In this document: positions 60,982 through 64,000 of the stretch, piece by piece
How positions within the stretch are numbered: position 1 is the first letter of the stretch
Layout of the letters: every line of letters starts with the position of its first letter
Assembly: GCF_036320965.1 (NCBI RefSeq)
Contig: NC_092255.1
Coordinates: 15,719,063-15,783,062, forward strand
Origin: Panulirus ornatus
Taxonomy: Eukaryota > Arthropoda > Malacostraca > Decapoda > Palinuridae
Length of the DNA stretch: 64,000 bases
Direction: 5' to 3'
The notes under the pieces: model-generated
What the model was told of the DNA's origin: nothing
Databases searched by the model: none
What the model saw: only the letters and a program-made list of their open reading frames with translations
Position numbers and translations under genes: made by a program

Positions 60982-61629
60982 TGGACACGCACAGGTCCAG
61001 CTGAGTTAAACTGAACTTGGACAACTCTATATATCTGCCCCCCAGCTGCGGTTGCTGCTGCTGGTGTTGCTGCAACACACCCCACTGGCTCTATTGCTTC
61101 TTAACACGCATCTCAGCGCTCTGTTCAAGCCTCGCATCCTCAACATGTACTACCTCAGTCTTTTCAACATACTCTCCTCGACGATCCCTCTGCCCACACC
61201 CTGTCGACTGGGCAACGCCACAAAGATCGCCCATTCCACGCACCATAACTATCAGATTTGATCACCCAGGCTTGGTAATGCCCCGCTCTCTGGTGGTCGC
61301 GAAAAGAATGGACTTATATTTAGAAACGGGATATTCTATCCTTTTCATTGGATGATGTGAGGTCGACGACAAGTACGTTATGTATGAGTCTCAACAGGAA
61401 GGACTGGGTTCCATCAGCGTCATGTCGCACCCTGACTCATCCTTCACACCTTCCTACCACCCACCTCCCCTTTGGCAACAATCTACAAATGTCTGCCCTG
61501 CGAATCAAACGTATCGAGTTAGTGTTTACTCTCGAAAATATGTCGAATATACCTCAGACTTAGAGTATGTTTCCGGGCAATGAAAAGCTATAAACACTGG
61601 ATATAGAATGCTATAATGACTGTCATGAT

Positions 61630-61885
61630 GTACTTGATTATTCGACTGGTCCTGACATAATATCTTTGCCCCATAATGCTGAAAGAATTTAGATGATGAC
61701 TAGATTTCCATCCACTAAATCATTCGACTGATCATTCCAGGAAGGGAAAGTACCAGAGGATTGGGAACTTTTTTTTTGATGCAACACCAGTTTTGAAAGA
61801 TAAAAAAAAAAAAGGAGATAGAAAAAACACTTCGAACAGACCACCTTTCATCAGCCATAGTTCGAGCCGAGTGAATGTCCTCCTT
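61630..61885 (+). pseudogene. Relic of a CR1/jockey-like LINE RT
   Basis: In shifting frames it reads TGPDIISLPHNAERI, GKVPEDWELFF, KKGDRKNTSNRPPFISHSSS. These correspond to the LINE RT phrases spGPDxIp, vPedWk.A.v.PiyKKGDr and NYRPVSLTS, a type with RPVSL, unlike the RGISLL of the main family here. Short and decayed. Confidence 0.5.
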
Positions 61886-62311
61886 TCTTTTATTTACTGA
61901 TGGTACAATCGTTCCGAGATTGTACCATCTTCTGTCCCGCCTTGTGACTGTAGATGACCTGCCTACGTACCACTAACTTCCTGAGCCATCGCCATCATCA
62001 TCACCATCTTCAACCATCACCATCACATTCCTTCGCCATCACCACCACGATCACCATTACTTTCCTTCACCATCACCGCCACAACTTCCCTCTTGCTCTA
62101 CCACCTCCTCCGCCTCCGGCAGCAAGTCCACCCGTCCCTTTGTATCGGTCGTGCAGACTTAGAGGACCATGTCTTCTGGTAACACTGTGTTGAGGGAAGG
62201 GGACCACTGGGCCAGCCAGAGCCGCCGCCGCTGTTGCTGCTGCTGCTGTTACTGCTGCCTGATTGTGTTGCCATTGTTGACGTAGGGAGAGGGAGAGGAG
62301 TCGGCTGTGGC

Positions 62312-62312
<1 letters not shown>

Positions 62313-62372
<60 letters not shown>
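62313..62372. repeat. (GA)n microsatellite
   Basis: About 30 GA units. Confidence 0.98.
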
Positions 62373-62375
<3 letters not shown>

Positions 62376-62512
62376 ATCTTCTTTGTTGCCTCAACTCGGA
62401 TCTCGGGAGGCGCACTACCACCGTGTATTTATTCTTGCTGTACTTTACCCAGGGAGATCTTGTCCCTTATTCATGAAGCTGGCAATTGCTCTTCTTATGT
62501 ACGTGGATAACG

Positions 62513-62515
<3 letters not shown>

Positions 62516-62568
<53 letters not shown>
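62516..62568. repeat. (CA)n microsatellite
   Basis: About 26 CA units. Confidence 0.98.
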
Positions 62569-62573
<5 letters not shown>

Positions 62574-63138
62574 TCGATGACTAGAAATGACAATAGTGAT
62601 GATGTTCAAGTATTGTCGTGATGTTCAAGGTGACGCTGACATCAAATGGTGAGGGGACAGGGCAGAACAGGTCTGAAACTTCAGTCTGCGTGGATGCATT
62701 CAATGATGCCTCACTGAAGGGAGTGTGGGACCTGGGAATATCCGATTTTCAACCAGGAGCGACTCGTACGTCTAATAGCGACAACCATTCCCACGGTCAC
62801 ACCACCTCTTCAAACCCTTTACTGTTGTTTGTGTGACCGTAAGAGAATGATTCTTGACGTCTGTAGGAAGTCCTTATTTGCCCATAACTCTTGATTGATC
62901 TGTGAGTCTCAAGCGTGAATTGAGCGGGTTGTGGTTGCAGGCGTATGTGATGGAACGACGCCCCAGTGTGGTGGTGGTGGTGGCATCTTGATACCGTGTT
63001 TTATGAAGGAAGCTTCATCAACCTTATTGGCAGGGAAATGAACCAAGGACTGCGGAGATGGTCTAAGCCAATGGCGGGAACTTGTCGACCTAGATGTTAT
63101 CTTTGAGGACTTGTTCACCTGCAGAGTAGTAGGTCCTT

Positions 63139-63307
63139 TATCCCTTAGGATAAGAGGAGGAAGAATACTACCCAATGTGTGTGTGTGTGTGTGTGTGTGT
63201 AAAGGGCTCGCGTAGAAGTAGAGCAGGAGGGTGGCTGGATATCCTCCTCTCCTGTTATATCACTTACTGGAGGTAGGAACAGAAGAAAGGGTCGAGTGTG
63301 TGTGTGT

Positions 63308-63350
<43 letters not shown>

Positions 63351-63444
63351 AAGGGCTCGCGTAGAAGTAGAGCAGGAGGGTGGCTGGATATCCTCCTCTC
63401 CTGTTACATCACTTACTAGAGGTAGGAACAGAAGAAGGGGTCGA

Positions 63445-63446
<2 letters not shown>
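63139..63446 (+). mobile_element. Old LINE-derived short element, tandemly duplicated, with (TG)n
   Basis: The head ggataagaggaggaagaatac with tacccaatgtg resembles the short-element head. Then come (TG)n, the block gtagaagtagagcaggagggtg + gctggatatcctcctctcctg, and ggtaggaacagaagaaaggg. The part from (TG)n on is duplicated (about 63200-63295 and 63347-63446) with (TG)n between. The tail hairpin is not recognised. Confidence 0.5.
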
Positions 63447-63475
<29 letters not shown>

Positions 63476-63775
63476 TGTGTGGGTGTGTGTGTGTGTGTGT
63501 ATGTGTGTGTGTGCGCGGGTGATTGGTTGTTCGTCTCCTGCGACTGAGACACCCTCAGTGCACAAGGTAGGCAGACAAGTAGCCCCTGTCACCCCTACGC
63601 ATCACCAGGTGTGTGGAAATGACTTCCTTCTTACTGCACGGGGAGGCCCAGTCTCTTGGACTTTCCGTGTTATACATTATTTTTTCAACTGTACGATGTT
63701 CAGCATATAACAGTCATTTGTAACTGCCTATGTGTACTGTGCGGGTAGGGAGTTCTACTTTCGTGTGGAGGTACC

Positions 63776-63816
<41 letters not shown>

Positions 63817-63959
63817 GGTGGGTGGATGTGCGCCCGCGGTGGGAGGGAATTTGACATTCATGGCGCCTGATCTTTGGACTTCTCGGTTTTCATAACATCT
63901 TGAGTTACCTCGCACAGCTATGGACTCTGCATGAGAGGTACTCGCTCCCTCCTTTTTCA

Positions 63960-64000
<41 letters not shown>
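63447..64000. other. Unassigned DNA with (TG)n and (TC)n
   Basis: (TG)n variants at 63445-63512 and 63778-63807, and a (TC)n run entering the right edge at 63959-64000. Confidence 0.6.
63959..64000. repeat. (TC)n microsatellite at window edge
   Basis: At least 20 TC units; it continues beyond the window. Confidence 0.95.

Larger units (their letters stand above)
58822..61629. other. Unassigned DNA with microsatellites
   Basis: (CA)n at 59407-59463, (TC)n at 59629-59718 and (CA)n at 60937-60980. No transposon or gene is recognised between them. Confidence 0.5.
61886..63138. other. Unassigned DNA with microsatellites
   Basis: A (CAT/CAC)-rich stretch at 61986-62080, (GA)n at 62313-62372 and (CA)n at 62516-62568. 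Nothing else is recognised. Confidence 0.55.

Overview
This is non-coding, transposon-dominated eukaryotic nuclear DNA. I found no host gene, tRNA, rRNA, CRISPR array or bacterial-type operon. Very dense dinucleotide microsatellites, above all (TA)n with frequent (TC)n, (CA)n and (TG)n, together with RTE-like LINEs and GIY-YIG Penelope-like elements, suggest a decapod crustacean such as a penaeid shrimp. That assignment is an inference from genome style, not from a marker gene.

Four interacting element families make up most of the recognisable content. (1) An RTE-like LINE has one long ORF of about 1000 codons (AP endonuclease, reverse transcriptase with FADD, C-terminal extension), a roughly 170-nt 5' UTR and a 3' UTR ending in a conserved imperfect hairpin and an A-rich tail. 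More than a dozen copies are present. Young ones lie at 1072-4303, 24433-27677, 29563-30566, 31320-34736, 44638-45529, 54521-55013 and 56853-58344; old ones at 6112-8511, 9262-11660, 15390-16229, 39243-39566 and 58436-58770. (2) A non-autonomous element of about 230 bp has a head resembling the LINE 5' end and a tail resembling the LINE 3' end (17640-17819, 24142-24369, 27749-27982, 31078-31318, 39805-39979, 55775-55988, 63139-63446). (3) A Penelope-like element (PLE) encodes RT and a GIY-YIG endonuclease, and a hammerhead-ribozyme-like motif lies just after the ORF. Its copies are usually broken and several are joined head-to-head. (4) Minor components are a decayed hAT-like transposase (42836-43518), two tRNA-derived SINEs and traces of other LINEs.

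The layout is nested. Most young LINE and short-element insertions end in (TA)n, and many have it on both sides. Three insertions (1072-4303, 44638-45529, 55775-55988) lie in the (TA)n tract that has grown inside the codons of the YIG motif in PLE copies. From 29.5 to 35.4 kb and from 24.1 to 28.2 kb, successive insertions are separated by (TA)n runs. Two elements, one LINE and one short element, are inverted in the way expected from twin priming, with the outer breakpoint in (TA)n.

The rest (about 4.9-6.0, 11.7-14.0, 16.4-17.6, 21.1-23.7, 35.4-38.6, 50.6-54.2 and 58.8-64 kb) is unassigned DNA with microsatellites and three minisatellites (30-, 33- and 48-bp units). No copy of any element looks fully intact. 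The longest clean reading frames are the two overlapping ORFs of the LINE at 1266-4264.
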